Assembly (NCBI RefSeq): GCF_033115175.1
Contig: NC_084838.1
Span: forward strand, 41,829,468-41,893,467
DNA length: 64,000 nt
Source of the DNA: Lepus europaeus
Lineage: Eukaryota; Chordata; Mammalia; Lagomorpha; Leporidae
Direction: 5' to 3'
In this document: piece by piece, positions 10,753 through 20,721 of the stretch
Layout: every line of letters starts with the position of its first letter
Numbering within the stretch: the stretch's first letter is position 1
Program-made: the position numbers and the translations under genes
The notes under the pieces: model-generated
Database searches by the model: none
Seen by the model: only the letters and a program-made list of their open reading frames with translations
What the model was told of the DNA's origin: nothing

Positions 10753-12240
10753 TTTCCATGTTTTAAAAAAACCAGGAGCTAAAACCATAAGAAGAAAGCA
10801 AAATTAGATGAAGTGCCTCGCACAGGGCTGGGCCCAGCGGGTTTCAATTTGTCTCTTCCCCAGGTGTGGGAGGAGTGGCCCAGCCTTCGGATGCAAAGTG
10901 CTGGCAGGTGCGAAGGGAGGCGCCCAGGGAGGGGAAAGGCAGTGAGAGTGCTGGCTGCTGAGGGGCCTCTGGCCCACCTCCCCCGCCAGTCCTCCCAGCC
11001 AGTGCCGGGACTCCTGAGCCAGGCCGGCTGCGTGGAGTGGGAGATGAAGCCGTCGGGGCTGCTGGAGCAGTCCTCATGGTGAGAGCGCCTGGGGTTCTGG
11101 GTCTCTTGGTCGGTGTGGGAGGCAGAAGGCTGCCCATTTTGGCTCCAGCTGGCAGGGCTTGGAGGGCGGGGAGCAGAAGGAGCCCTGGGTCCCAGATGGC
11201 TTGCTGACAAAGGGGCCTGAGCTCCAGGCCCTCCTGCAGGAGACCTAGTAGCACCCTTGGCAGCCTCTGCTGGGGTTTGTGCGTGGACCCAGCTGGGGTA
11301 CGGGGGTGCTGGTATGGAGGCCTCCCCCGATGGGTGTGTAGAAGGCTCTGACATCATGGTGGGGACGAGCTGGGCAGGCTCTGGGCAGCAGTGACCACAT
11401 GCTGGGTGGGTGCCCTGGCCTGGGCCATGAGGAGGAACCCCATGCTTCCTCTGGTGGTAGTGGAAACGAGAGGTGTGCTCACTCGGGGGTGGGTGGGGTT
11501 GCCAGATAATCGGCCTCAAGGAGGAGCTGCTCCCAGAAAAGCCGTGTTTGCCTGTGACAAGTACGGGAGACTGGGCACGGATGGACCCCTAGAAAACCCA
11601 CCTCCCGCAGGGCCAGTTTGCCAGGGCTCTCAGAGCAGGGACTTGGGGAACGTCCAGGATGTAGCAAAACAGCCGGAGGTGCTTCCTGCTTGGAGTATTG
11701 CCTTCATATGGGGATGTTGGAAAATCAGACTCCAACCAGCTTCTTGCTGCGTGGGCCGTTCCTTGTTTGTGGTGGTCTGGAGCCCCGTGAGTGCCCGTGG
11801 CGAGATGAGCTTTCCTGGAAGAGTGAGAAACAAGTCCAAGGGAGTGAACTTTCAGGTTCCCAGCCTGTGCGCCTGAGCACCCGTCCTGCTGAGATCCCAT
11901 TCTTGGTTATGGGGGTACCTGTCGTGTCATGTTGAGGATTTCTGCACCTGTTCTCTCTCGTCAGTGGCCCATCTTGATTTTCCTGTCTCCTGTGTCAGCC
12001 AAGCAGCCCACAGCCTCAATGACTGCCTTGCTAGAAGCTTCGAGGTCCCAGGGTCAGAATCCTAGACCTACCACTGAGCTGCTCCTTGACACCGTCCAGC
12101 TGTTGAACTCTGTGGCTCCTTGGGTTTTCTCACCCGTGAAGCACAGCGCCTACACCACCACCCACCCTGCAGGGTTTCTGTGGATGTTAAATGGCTTGAA
12201 GGTAGAGCAGTGGCAGGTGCTCACACAGTGAAGATGGGGC
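10753..12240. other. Unique GC-rich DNA next to the CpG island
   Basis: Contains a 246-codon open frame on the minus strand (10779-11519). It is proline- and serine-rich, low-complexity, and matches no family I recognise, so it is not called a gene. A possible acceptor (CTCTTCCCCAG, ending 10863) and donor-like GTGAGAG (from 11080) bound a 216-base stretch. Confidence 0.4.
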
Positions 12241-12376
12241 TCATGGCAAGGAGCTGCTCTTCCAAGGAAGCGTTCAGGTGGAATTGGATGGCTCTATTTA
12301 TATACTTCGAAATTTTGCTTTCCTCTCTCTCCTAAAGGAGCTACACAATAATGAGAGAGCTTAAGAAACTCATTCA
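12241..12376 (+). repeat. Source-like unit of an inverted duplicate
   Basis: These 136 bases recur in inverted orientation at 13708-13838. Shared blocks include TCATGGCAAGGAGCTGCTC, CTCCTAAAGGAGCTACACAA and GAGAGAGCTTAAGAAAC. In both places the block runs directly into the head of a CSINE. Confidence 0.85.
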
Positions 12377-12651
12377 GGGGCCGGCGCTGTGGCTTAGTGG
12401 GTGAAGCTGCCGCCTGCAGTGCTGGCATCTCATATGGGTGCCAGTACTAGTCCTGGCTGCTCCACTTCCCATCCAGCTCTCTGCTGTGGCCTGGGAAAGC
12501 AGTAGAGGGTGACTCAAGTCCTTGGGCCCCTGCATTCGCGTTGGGAGACCAGGAAGAAGCTCCTGGCCCCTGGCTTCGGATTGGTGCAGCTCTCTCTCTG
12601 ACTCTTTCTCTGCATCTCTTCAACTCTTTCCAATAAATCTTTTATTTTTTA
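12377..12651 (+). repeat. CSINE with internal deletion
   Basis: A 14-bp TSD, AAGAAACTCATTCA, lies at 12363-12376 and 12652-12665. Compared with other copies, the segment from the GGCCGTTGC-type box through the GTGAACCAGC-type box is missing. The copy goes from GGATTGGTGCAGCTC straight to CTCTCTCTGAC. Confidence 0.93.
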
Positions 12652-12726
12652 AAGAAACTCATTCATTTTGGTAGATGCCAGTTGTGGCTTAGGACCGAGA
12701 ACAATATCCTTGAACAAGTCACTTTT

Positions 12727-13033
12727 CTTTTAAAGATTTATTTATTTCTATGAAAGTCAAGATTACAGAGAGAGCGAGAGGTCTTCCATCCGCTAGTTTA
12801 CTCCCCAATTGACCGCAACAGCCGGAGCTGAGCTGATCCAAAGCCAGGAGCCTCTTCCTGGTCTCCCACGCAGGTGCAGGGGCCCAAGGACTTGGGCGAT
12901 CTTCCACTGTTTTCCCAGGCCATAGCAGAGAGCTGGATCAGAGGTGGGGCAGTAGGGTCTCAAACTGGTGCCCATATGGGATGCCAGCACGTCAAGCCAG
13001 GGCGTTAACTCTCTGTGCTACAGCACTGGCCCC
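12727..13033 (-). repeat. CSINE
   Basis: A perfect 13-bp TSD, ACAAGTCACTTTT, is at 12714-12726 and 13034-13046. It begins with CTTTTAAAGATTTATTTATT and ends at CTACAGCACTGGCCCC. Confidence 0.95.
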
Positions 13034-13393
13034 ACAAGTCACTTTTAATTGAAAAGAATTTCAAGAAAGGAAATGTAGCCTCTCTTCCAAAGACAAGAAC
13101 TTATCATGGTAATTTTTAATCTCAATTAACAAGCCAGAACTTCTTGAAGTGAAAAACAACCTGGCGGGTGATGGGTTCAGGTGAATTGACCTCACAGGTG
13201 TTCAGAGCACCTGTTTCCTTCAAAAGCAGCAGCCCCGCCATCAGACCAGGTGCAGGTTCACTCCCAAATCAGCTGTTGTGTCCGTATGGAAGTTAAACTG
13301 AGTATGCAATCATGTACACCTGTTATGGTCTTTACACACGAGGCCTTTCCTATTCCTTTCCACGTGTTCCAGCCCCACAAACAGCTCCAAGCT

Positions 13394-13884
13394 TGCTTTT
13401 TCTAAAGATTTATTTTTATTTATTTGAAAGGGTTACAGAGAAAGGGAGAGATGGAGAGGTCTTCCATCCGCTGGTTCACTCCCCAAATGGCTGCAACGGC
13501 CAGAGCTGAGACAATCCGAAGCCAGGAGCCAGGAGCTTCTTCTGGGTCTCTCGTGTGTGTGTGTGTGTGTGTGTGGCATCTTCTGCTTTCCCAGGCCACA
13601 GCAGAGAGCTGGATGGGAAGTGGTGCAGCTAGGACTCAAACTGGCACCCACATGAGATGCAGCACTGTAGGCGGCGGATTTAGCCACTACATCACAGTGC
13701 CAGCCCCTGAATGGGTTTCTTAAGCTCTCTCATTGTTGTGTAGCTCCTTTAGGAGAGAAGGGAAAGCAAACATTCAGAATAACTAATAATCCAATTGCAC
13801 ATGATTGCGTCCTTGGAGGAGCAGCTCCTTGCCATGATCACAGCAGGCCTGGGCTTTAATCCGTAGCACCACAGCCCTGGCCCC
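13394..13884 (-). mobile_element. Composite retroposon: SINE head, flanking DNA, CSINE
   Basis: Read on the minus strand it has three parts. A CSINE-like head of about 46 bases (13884-13839) comes first, then a 131-base unit matching 12241-12376 (13838-13708), then a complete CSINE with tail (13707-13394). A 12-bp direct repeat, CAGCTCCAAGCT, brackets the whole block (13382-13393 and 13885-13896), as expected for one L1-mediated insertion. Its CSINE shares variants with the 12377-12651 copy, such as CTTCCCATCCAGCTC and CTGCTGTGGCC. An internal (TG)n at about 13553-13575 replaces part of the SINE body. Confidence 0.75.
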
Positions 13885-13896
13885 CAGCTCCAAGCT

Positions 13897-14746
13897 CCCA
13901 CCCAGTGTGATTGACAGCATGGGCATGCATGGGGCAGCCTGCCTGCTCTGTGCCTGATTTCTTCCTGTGTGAGTTCTCTAGAGACATGAGATCGTGGCGC
14001 TTCGTACATTACCGATGCCTTTATTTAAGCCCCAAAGAGAAGTTGTGGAAGAGAAAGGAATCATTAAAGATGAACAGTGCGGGCAGGTTCTTTGCTCACA
14101 ATCGCATTTGCAGGCTAGCCTAACAGCACTTCGTATTTTCATCAAAAGCGTTTCTGAATTGCTTTTTGGCTTCTCATTACTGAATTCATTATGGCTTTGT
14201 TTCTTGAGTGAAAAGCCCAATTTTTGTCTCTTTTGTAAAAAACAGAATTACCTAATTGGCATAGTCGTTTTTATCCATACAAAAGCCAATGTTAAAAATG
14301 AGCCAGGGAGAGTGATTGTGACTTTAGGCTGGGAAGTGGTAAACGATCTGATAGTTCTTGGTTGGGCTACAGGGATTTAATTTGACATCCGTGGAAAAAA
14401 GACCTTTTTTTTTTTTTTTCCCCCTGTAGGAAAAAATGTTTTCTATAATGTGTTTAGCTATAGGCAGTCCTCTTGATAGACTTCCTTTCATGCTTTTCTG
14501 ATTCATTTGGTGCTTAACAAAGGGATTACTTTAGCTGGTGCATCTTAATTTATTGTATGATGTCTTTCATTTTAGCTTTTCTTGACTGGTGAGATAAACA
14601 GAATAATTACTGTGAGAGATTTCAGTACGTGCATATCAAAATTGGTATCTTGAGACAAAAATAAGGGTGTATAGGAATTGCACAGTATAATCAATGTGAG
14701 TGTGGGTGGCTGTGCACCCACCTGCACACATACACCATGGGTATAG
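13897..14746. other. Unique DNA
   Basis: No gene or named repeat recognised. A T-run lies at about 14405-14419. The frame at 13994-14380 (128 codons) has no family support. Confidence 0.45.
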
Positions 14747-14760
14747 GAGAGGGAGATTCT

Positions 14761-15838
14761 TTTTTTTTTTTTTTTCATTTTCAATTCTCTTTATATACAG
14801 AAGATCAGTTTAGTATATATTAGGTAAAGATTTCAACAGTTTGCCCCCATATAGCAACACAAAGTGAAAAAAATACTGTTGGAGTACTAGTTATAGCATT
14901 AAATAACAATGTACAGCACATTAAAGACAGAGATCCTACATGATATTTTTTTAAAAATTAATTTTCTATGCAATTTCCAGTTTAACACCAGTTTTTTTTT
15001 TCATTTCCAATTATCTTTATATACAGAAGATCGGTTCAGTATACAATTAGTAAAGATTTCATCAGTTTGTACCCACACAGAAACACAAAGTGTAAAAATA
15101 CTGTTTCAGTACTAGTTATAGCATCACTGCACATTAGACAACACATTAAGTTCAGATCCCACTTGAGAAATAAGTACACAGTGACTCCTGTTGCTGACTT
15201 AACAATTTGACACTCTTGTTTATGGCGTCAGTAATCTCCCTAGGCTCTAGTCATGAGTTGCCAAGGCTATGGAAGCCTTTAGAGTTCGCCGACTTTGATC
15301 TTATTCCGATAGGGTCATAGTCAAAGTGGAGGTTCTCTCCTCCTTTCAGAGAAAGGTACCTCCTTCTTTGATGGCCCCATTCTTTCCACTGGGATCTCAC
15401 TCACAGAGATCTTTCATTTAGGTCTTCTTCTTTTTTTTTTTTCTTTTCCATGGTATCTTGGCTTTCCATGTCTACTATACTCTCATGGGCTCTTCAGCCA
15501 GTTCCGAATGCCTTAAGGGATGGTTCTGAGACCAGAGTGTTGTTTAGGACATCTGCCATTCTATGAGTCTGCTGTGTCTCCCACTTCCCATGTTGGATCG
15601 TTCTCTCCCTTTTTGATTCTATCAGTTAGTATTAGCAGACACTTGTCTTGTTTGTGTGATCCCTTTGACTCTTAGACCTATCAGTGTGATCAATTGTGAA
15701 CTGAAGATGATCACTTGGACTAGTGAGATGGCATTGGTACATGCCACCTTGATGGGATTGTATTGGAATCCCCTGGCACATTTCTAACTCCACCATTTGG
15801 GGCAAGTCTGATTGAGCATGTCCCAAATTGTACATCTT
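14761..15838 (-). mobile_element. 5'-truncated L1, 3' UTR only
   Basis: A perfect 14-bp TSD, GAGAGGGAGATTCT, is at 14747-14760 and 15839-15852. The T-run at 14761 is the poly(A) of a minus-strand copy. Two tandem copies of a module starting at CATTTTCAATTCTCTTTA are present (about 14776 and 15000), separated by an A/T-rich linker. The copy is truncated before ORF2 and is non-coding. Confidence 0.93.
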
Positions 15839-15879
15839 GAGAGGGAGATTCTTACATCCTTTGAGCCGAGGAGAGACTC

Positions 15880-16130
15880 TCAGCTCCCCATATGTTCATG
15901 GAACATTTAAAACAATTGATCCCAGATTTACCTACAAAGGAATTCTTAATACATGTTAAAAAGCTACTTATCACATCCATTGATCATAATTTAGATTATA
16001 AATCAATAACTTAGAAAGTACCTAAAAATCCTAGGCACTTAAACATGAAGAATTATGCTGTCATATAAATTTGGGTTATTAAAAAAGTCACTGCTGACAT
16101 TACACTGTTAGCATTGTAAAGTCTAACATT
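15880..16130 (+). repeat. Probable decayed L1 ORF2
   Basis: The stretch with ATTATAAATCAATAACTTAG and AGGCACTTAAACATGAAG resembles old L1 ORF2 on the plus strand. No reading frame remains. Confidence 0.45.
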
Positions 16131-16186
16131 TTATAGGATACAACAAAAACTGTTCTCAGAACAAGTTGATTTTAAAAAGCTTTCGC

Positions 16187-16497
16187 TGGGAGTTTGCTGT
16201 AAATGGGTTAAGCTGCTGCCTGCAGTACCAGCATCCCATATGGGCACCAACTGAGTACCTGCTGCTCTGCTTCTGATCCAGCTGCCTGCTAATGAGCCTG
16301 GGAAAGTAGAAGATGGCCCAAGTGCTCGGGCCTCTGCACCCATGTGAGAGACCCCATTGAAGCTCCTGGCTTCAGCCTGGCCCAGTCCTGGCTGTTGCAG
16401 CCATATGGGGAGTGAACCAGCAGATGGAAAATCTTTCTCTCCCTCTCTCTGTAACTCTGCCTTTCAAATAAATAAAATAAATCTTAAGAAAAGAAAA
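16187..16497 (+). repeat. CSINE
   Basis: Runs from GGGTTAAGCTGCTGCC to AAATAAATAAAATAAATCTT. An imperfect TSD (AAAAGCTTTCGCTGGG left, AAAAGCTCTCACTGGG right) supports its limits, with two mismatches. It is the first of five CSINEs packed into 1.6 kb. Confidence 0.9.
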
Positions 16498-16505
16498 GCT
16501 CTCAC

Positions 16506-17113
16506 TGGGGCCAGCATTGTGATGCAGTGGGTTAAGCCTCTGTTTGCTATGCAGGCATCCACTATGGGAGTATCAGGTTGAGTCTGGCTGCTCTGCTTCT
16601 GATCTAACTCCCTGCTGATGTACCTGGGAAAAAGGTGGAAGATGATCCAAGTGGTTTGGCCCCTGCCACCCATGTGGGAGACCTGCATTTGTTTCTGGCT
16701 TTGGCCTGGCCCAGGAGGGAACTGGTAGAAGGAAGATCTCCATCTTTCTGCCTTTCTTTTCTTTTTAAAAAATATTTATTTATTTGAAAGAGCCACAGAG
16801 AGAGGTGAGAGACAGAGAGAGAAGTCTTCTATCCGCTGGTTCACTCCCCAGGTGGCCATAATGGCCGGAGCTGCACCAATCCAAAGCCAGGAGCCAGGAG
16901 CTTCCGCTGGGTCTCCCACGTGGGTGCAGGGGCTCAAGGACTTGGGTCATCTTCCGCTGCTTTCCCAGTCAGTAGCAGAGAGCTGGATTGGAAGACGAGC
17001 AGCCGGGGCTTGAACCAGCGCCCATGTGGGATGCTGGTGCTTCAGGCCAGGGCTTTAACTGACTGCACCACAGTGCAGCCTTTTCTCTGCCTTTCAAATA
17101 AATAATTTGCTTT
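16506..17113 (+). repeat. CSINE split by another CSINE
   Basis: Body at 16506-16756; the tail (TCTGCCTTTCAAATAAATAA) resumes at 17086-17113. A minus-strand CSINE sits between the halves, with the 10-bp TSD TCTGCCTTTC taken from this element's own 3' end. Confidence 0.9.
16757..17085 (-). repeat. CSINE nested in a CSINE
   Basis: TSD TCTGCCTTTC at 16747-16756 and 17086-17095, inside the older plus-strand copy. The body runs from TTTAAAAAATATTTATTTATT to CACCACAGTGCAGCC. Confidence 0.93.
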
Positions 17114-17129
17114 AAGAATCTGGGAAGGA

Positions 17130-17474
17130 GGGGCTGGCGCTGTGGCGCAGCAGGTTAATGCCCTGGCCTGAAGGGCTGGCATCTCATATGGGCATTGGTT
17201 CTAATCCCGGCTGCTTGTCTTCCGATCCAGCTCTCTGCTATGGCCTGAGATAGCAGTGGAAGATGGCCTAAGTCCTTGGCCCCTGCACACATGTGGGAGA
17301 CCCGGAAGAAGCCTGGTTCCTGGCTTTGGATTGGCCCAGCTCTGGCCGTTGCGGCCATCTTGGGAGTGAACCGTCGGATGGAAGAACTCTCTCTCTCTCT
17401 GCCTCTCCTTCTCCCTCTGTGTAACTCTGACTTTCAAATAACTAAATAAATAAATCTTAAAAGAAAAAGAAAAA
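17130..17474 (+). repeat. CSINE, first of a same-site pair
   Basis: A complete copy from GGGGCTGGCGCTGTGGCGC to AAATAAATCTTAAAAG and an A-rich tail. The 13-bp TSD AAGAATCTGGGAA lies at 17114-17126 and 17475-17487. Confidence 0.94.
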
Positions 17475-17487
17475 AAGAATCTGGGAA

Positions 17488-17813
17488 AGAGCCAGCACTG
17501 TGGCATAGCAGGCTAAGTCTCTACCTGCAACACTGGGGTTCCTTTTGGGCACCAGTTCATGTCCCAGCTGTTCCTCTTCCAATCCAGCTTCCTGCTAATG
17601 TCCTGAAAAAGCAGTAGAAGATGGCCCAAGTGCTTGGGCCCCTGCACCCATATGGGAAACCCAGAAGAAGCTCCTGGCTTCGGATTGGGCCAGCTCCAGC
17701 CCTTGCAGCCATTTGGGGAGTGAACCAGCGGATGGAAGATCTCTCCCTTTCAGTCTCTTCCTCTCCCTCTCTCTGTTTGTAGCTCTGTCAAATAAATACA
17801 TAAATCTTTTAAA
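17488..17813 (+). repeat. CSINE, second of a same-site pair
   Basis: A separate, more diverged copy (GCCAGCACTGTGGCATAGC head). Its right flank repeats the same 13 bases AAGAATCTGGGAA at 17814-17826, so three direct copies of the site bracket two SINEs. Confidence 0.93.
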
Positions 17814-17826
17814 AAGAATCTGGGAA

Positions 17827-18143
17827 AAGTATGATAAAGATAAATATAAAATTAAGAGAAACCAGGAAAAGGAAAGCTAAAAAATTAAACATGAAGTTAA
17901 GATAGAAACAAAACTATGTATCAAAAGGTTACATAGATTCAGAAATTTTTTTTACAAAAACAACCAAAATGTACTTATTTACATCATGAGAACTCAGAGA
18001 CTTAGTTTAAAAAACAAAAATAATACCACAGTTCAAGATACAGAATTCAATACAGAAATCAAGGAAGAGACAGACATTCTAAGGAAAACCTGAGAAGACC
18101 ACACAGGAGAGGCTGGACACCTGCTTTGAATAGGTTTCTTGCA
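17827..18143 (+). repeat. AT-rich DNA, possibly decayed L1
   Basis: An A-rich plus strand with AAATTAAACATGAAGTTAAG-type text resembles decayed L1 but has no diagnostic motif. No gene seen. Confidence 0.3.
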
Positions 18144-18788
18144 GGTACTTTCTTTTTTTAAAAAAATAAAGTATTTATTTTTTTGACAGAGTGGACAGTG
18201 AGAGAGAGGGACAGAGAGAAAGGTCTTCCTTTTTCCATTGGTTCACCCTCCAATGGCCGCTGCGGCCGGCACACCATGCTGATCAGGAGCCAGGTGCTTC
18301 TCCTGGTCTCCCATGAGGGTGCAGAGCCCAAGGACTTGGGCCATCCTCCACTGTACTCCCGGGCCACAGCAGAGAGCTGGACTGGAAGAGGAGCGACCGG
18401 GACAGAATCCGGAGCCCTGACCAGGACTAGAACCCTGTGTGCCAGTGCCGCAGGTGGGAGATTAGCCTATTGAGCCGCGGTGCCAGCCCTAAAGTATTTA
18501 TTTATTTGAGAGGAGGTTGTAGAGAGAGAGGGAGACAGGCAGGCAGGTCTTCCATCTGCTGGTTCACTCCCCAAATGGCTGCAATGGCTGGAGCTGGGCT
18601 GATCTTAAGCCAGGAGCCAGAAGCTTCTTCCCATGTGGGTACAGGGGCCCAAGCACTTGGGCCATATTCTGCTTTCCCAGGCCATATCAGGTACCTGGAT
18701 CAGAAGAGGAGCAGCTGGGACTCAAACTGGAGCCTATATAGGCGCCATAGGCGGAGGCGTAGTCCACTACGCCACAGTGCCAGCCCCT
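18144..18788 (-). repeat. CSINE split by a younger CSINE
   Basis: The tail remnant (18144-18180) and the body (18490-18788, GAGAGGAGGTTGTAGAG to CACAGTGCCAGCCCC) belong to one minus-strand copy. They are separated by the nested copy listed next. Confidence 0.88.
18181..18489 (-). repeat. CSINE nested in a CSINE tail
   Basis: Younger subfamily (TTGACAGAGTGGACAGTGAG). The 14-bp TSD TAAAGTATTTATTT is at 18167-18180 and 18490-18503, inside the host SINE tail. Confidence 0.93.
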
Positions 18789-19208
18789 GCGGGCACTTCT
18801 GAAAAGCTGTGTTTTTTTCCAGAGCTCAGCCGCCTGTGCATTCAGAGGGCTATGTCTGTTGGGCTCTTCTGGCAGGCTGTGGCTGGGGAGCAGGATGGTC
18901 CTGGGTCATGCAGGGCAGACCACTGACTTTCAGGATGTTCCCCTGGGTGTCCATGCTGGGGTGATAGCAGGGCATGGGGAACTTCACTGCAGCTGTGTTA
19001 CAGCCACTGGGGAACCCCGGGGAGAGCTGACACCTCAGGTCTTCCTATACTGCCCCAGCTGCTCCATGATGGTCCCTACCCATTTGAAATGGTTGTGTGG
19101 TTCAGGGAAGGCAGACATTCCTTTGTCACCAGACATTATGTGGGTGCTGTGTCCTTTTGCCCACAGGGACACTGCCAGGCTTAGCTGGTGGTGGCTGGAT
19201 AGCAATTT
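18789..19208. other. Unique DNA
   Basis: No repeat or gene recognised. The frame beginning at 18859 continues into the next SINE and is not supported. Confidence 0.45.
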
Positions 19209-19493
19209 TTTTTTTTTAAAGATTTATTTGTTTGAAAGGCATAGTTACCGAGAGAGAGAGATGTTCCACCCACTGGTTTACTCCCCAAATGGCCACACCT
19301 CTGCTGAAGCCAGGAGCCAGATCTCCCACCAGGGTAGCAGGGGCACAAATACTTGGGTTATCTCTGCCGCTTTCCCAGGTGCGTTAGCAGGGAGCTGGAT
19401 TGGAAGTGGAGCAGCAGGGATGCGAACCCATTTCCTTATGGGATGCCAACACTGCAGATGGTGGCTTAACTTGCTGCGCCGCAGAGCTGGCTC
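19209..19493 (-). repeat. CSINE
   Basis: T-run and AAAGATTTATTTGTTTG through to GCCGCAGAGCTGGCTC. Diverged flanks CTGGATAGCAATTTT and CTGGATGGAGATTTT look like an old TSD. Confidence 0.9.
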
Positions 19494-19569
19494 CTGGATG
19501 GAGATTTTGAGAGGCCTTTTGGGCGGCACTTGGCAGTGAAGCAGGAACTCAAACAACACTGCAAGTGCC

Positions 19570-19815
19570 CAGAAGCTGGTTTGTTGAAAAGGGCATTAAG
19601 AAAATAAGCCCAACACTAACCAGACTAAAGAAGAAAGCACAACTAGAGGATGCTTTGAGAAAAGACACATGACTGAAATAGAGAGCAAAATGATTTTAAG
19701 AGCATATTAACTGCAGCTCTATGATAACTATTTGGAAATCTTGAGGACACAAAACGTTTCCTAGAATAATACAAATGAATAAACATGACAAAGAGGGACG
19801 TAGACAACTTGTATA
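19570..19815 (+). repeat. Decayed L1 ORF2 fragment
   Basis: Resembles the ORF2 region around 'ATAGAGAACAAAA...' and '...ATTGGAAAATCTAG', here GAAATAGAGAGCAAAATG and TTTGGAAATCTTGAGGAC followed by TTTCCTAGAATAATACAA. It is broken and non-coding. Confidence 0.6.
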
Positions 19816-19826
19816 GATTCTTTATT

Positions 19827-20141
19827 TTTTAAAAAGATTTATTTATTTATTTGAAAGAGTTACAGAGAGAGGTAGAGACAGAGAGAGAGGTCTTCCATCC
19901 GCTGGTTCACTCCCCAGATGGTTGCAACAGCCAGAGCTGCGCCAATCTGAAGCCAGGAGCCAGGAGCTTCTTCCGGGTCTCCCACATGTGTGCAGGGGCC
20001 AAAGACTTGGGCCATCTTCTACTGCTTTCCCAGGCCATAGCAGAGAGCTGGATTGGAAGTGGAGCATCCGGGACTAGAACCAGCACCCAAATGGGATGCC
20101 GGGCCAGGGCGTTAACCCACTGTGCCACAGCGCCGGCCCCT
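19827..20141 (-). repeat. CSINE
   Basis: AAAAAGATTTATTTATTTAT tail to CACAGCGCCGGCCCC head. The flanks GTATAGATTCTTTA (left) and GTACAGATTCTTTA (right) form a 14-bp TSD with one mismatch. Confidence 0.94.
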
Positions 20142-20280
20142 GGTACAGATTCTTTACTGTGAAAGAGATTAGAGAGATGACTAAAGCCCTAACATGAGAA
20201 AAGAACTCGTGCCAGATGGGTCCCTAGCTTGGCTCCGACTTTGAGGAACAGATAACACAGCGTGATCTGAAGTTGCAAGA

Positions 20281-20420
20281 GCAGCCTCCTGGGGGTCTCT
20301 ATGCCGAAGGCTATGATTCAGCAGCACTGGGGTAGAACCCGAGCTTCTGCGTCTCACAAGCTCCCAGGTGATGCTGCTGCTACTGGCCCATGCCCTCTGA
20401 GAGTGGCAAGGCTTTCAGCC
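20281..20420. repeat. MER5-like hAT fragment
   Basis: GAGCTTCTGCGTCTCACAAG followed by CTCCCAGGTGATGCTGCTGC resembles the MER5/Charlie non-autonomous DNA transposon. It is a short, old, partial match recalled from the consensus. Confidence 0.55.
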
Positions 20421-20514
20421 ATTCAAAACTGTAGAACCAGATGGAATGTGCCTCGATTCATTTAATAACCAGCACAATTTTCATACCAAAATGAGGCACA
20501 GACCAGTTTCACTT

Positions 20515-20640
20515 GTTTGTGCATTCAGTAAATGTTTAGTGAGCACCTATAATGGGTGTCTACACTGTTCTAGGGACAGGACATATAGCAGTGACCAAGA
20601 CTAAGTCCTTGGCCTCTGGAGATGACATATAATATTGTGA
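20515..20640 (-). repeat. L2 LINE 3' fragment
   Basis: AGTAAATGTTTAGTGAGCACC, then ACACTGTTCTAGGGACAGG, then ATAGCAGTGACCAAGA follows the antisense L2 3'-end order. Ancient and non-coding. Confidence 0.7.
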
Positions 20641-20721
20641 GATGTAGATTTGGTCTTAGTCCTGTCTCCTGGCAAAAAAGGTGTTAAAACCCTCTTAATT
20701 TCCAGAGTCATGAGAATGTCT

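Noticed and set aside
10779..11519. 246-codon minus-strand open frame
   Set aside because: GC-rich, proline/serine-rich low-complexity translation with no recognisable domain. Long stop-free frames are expected by chance in GC-rich DNA beside a CpG island.
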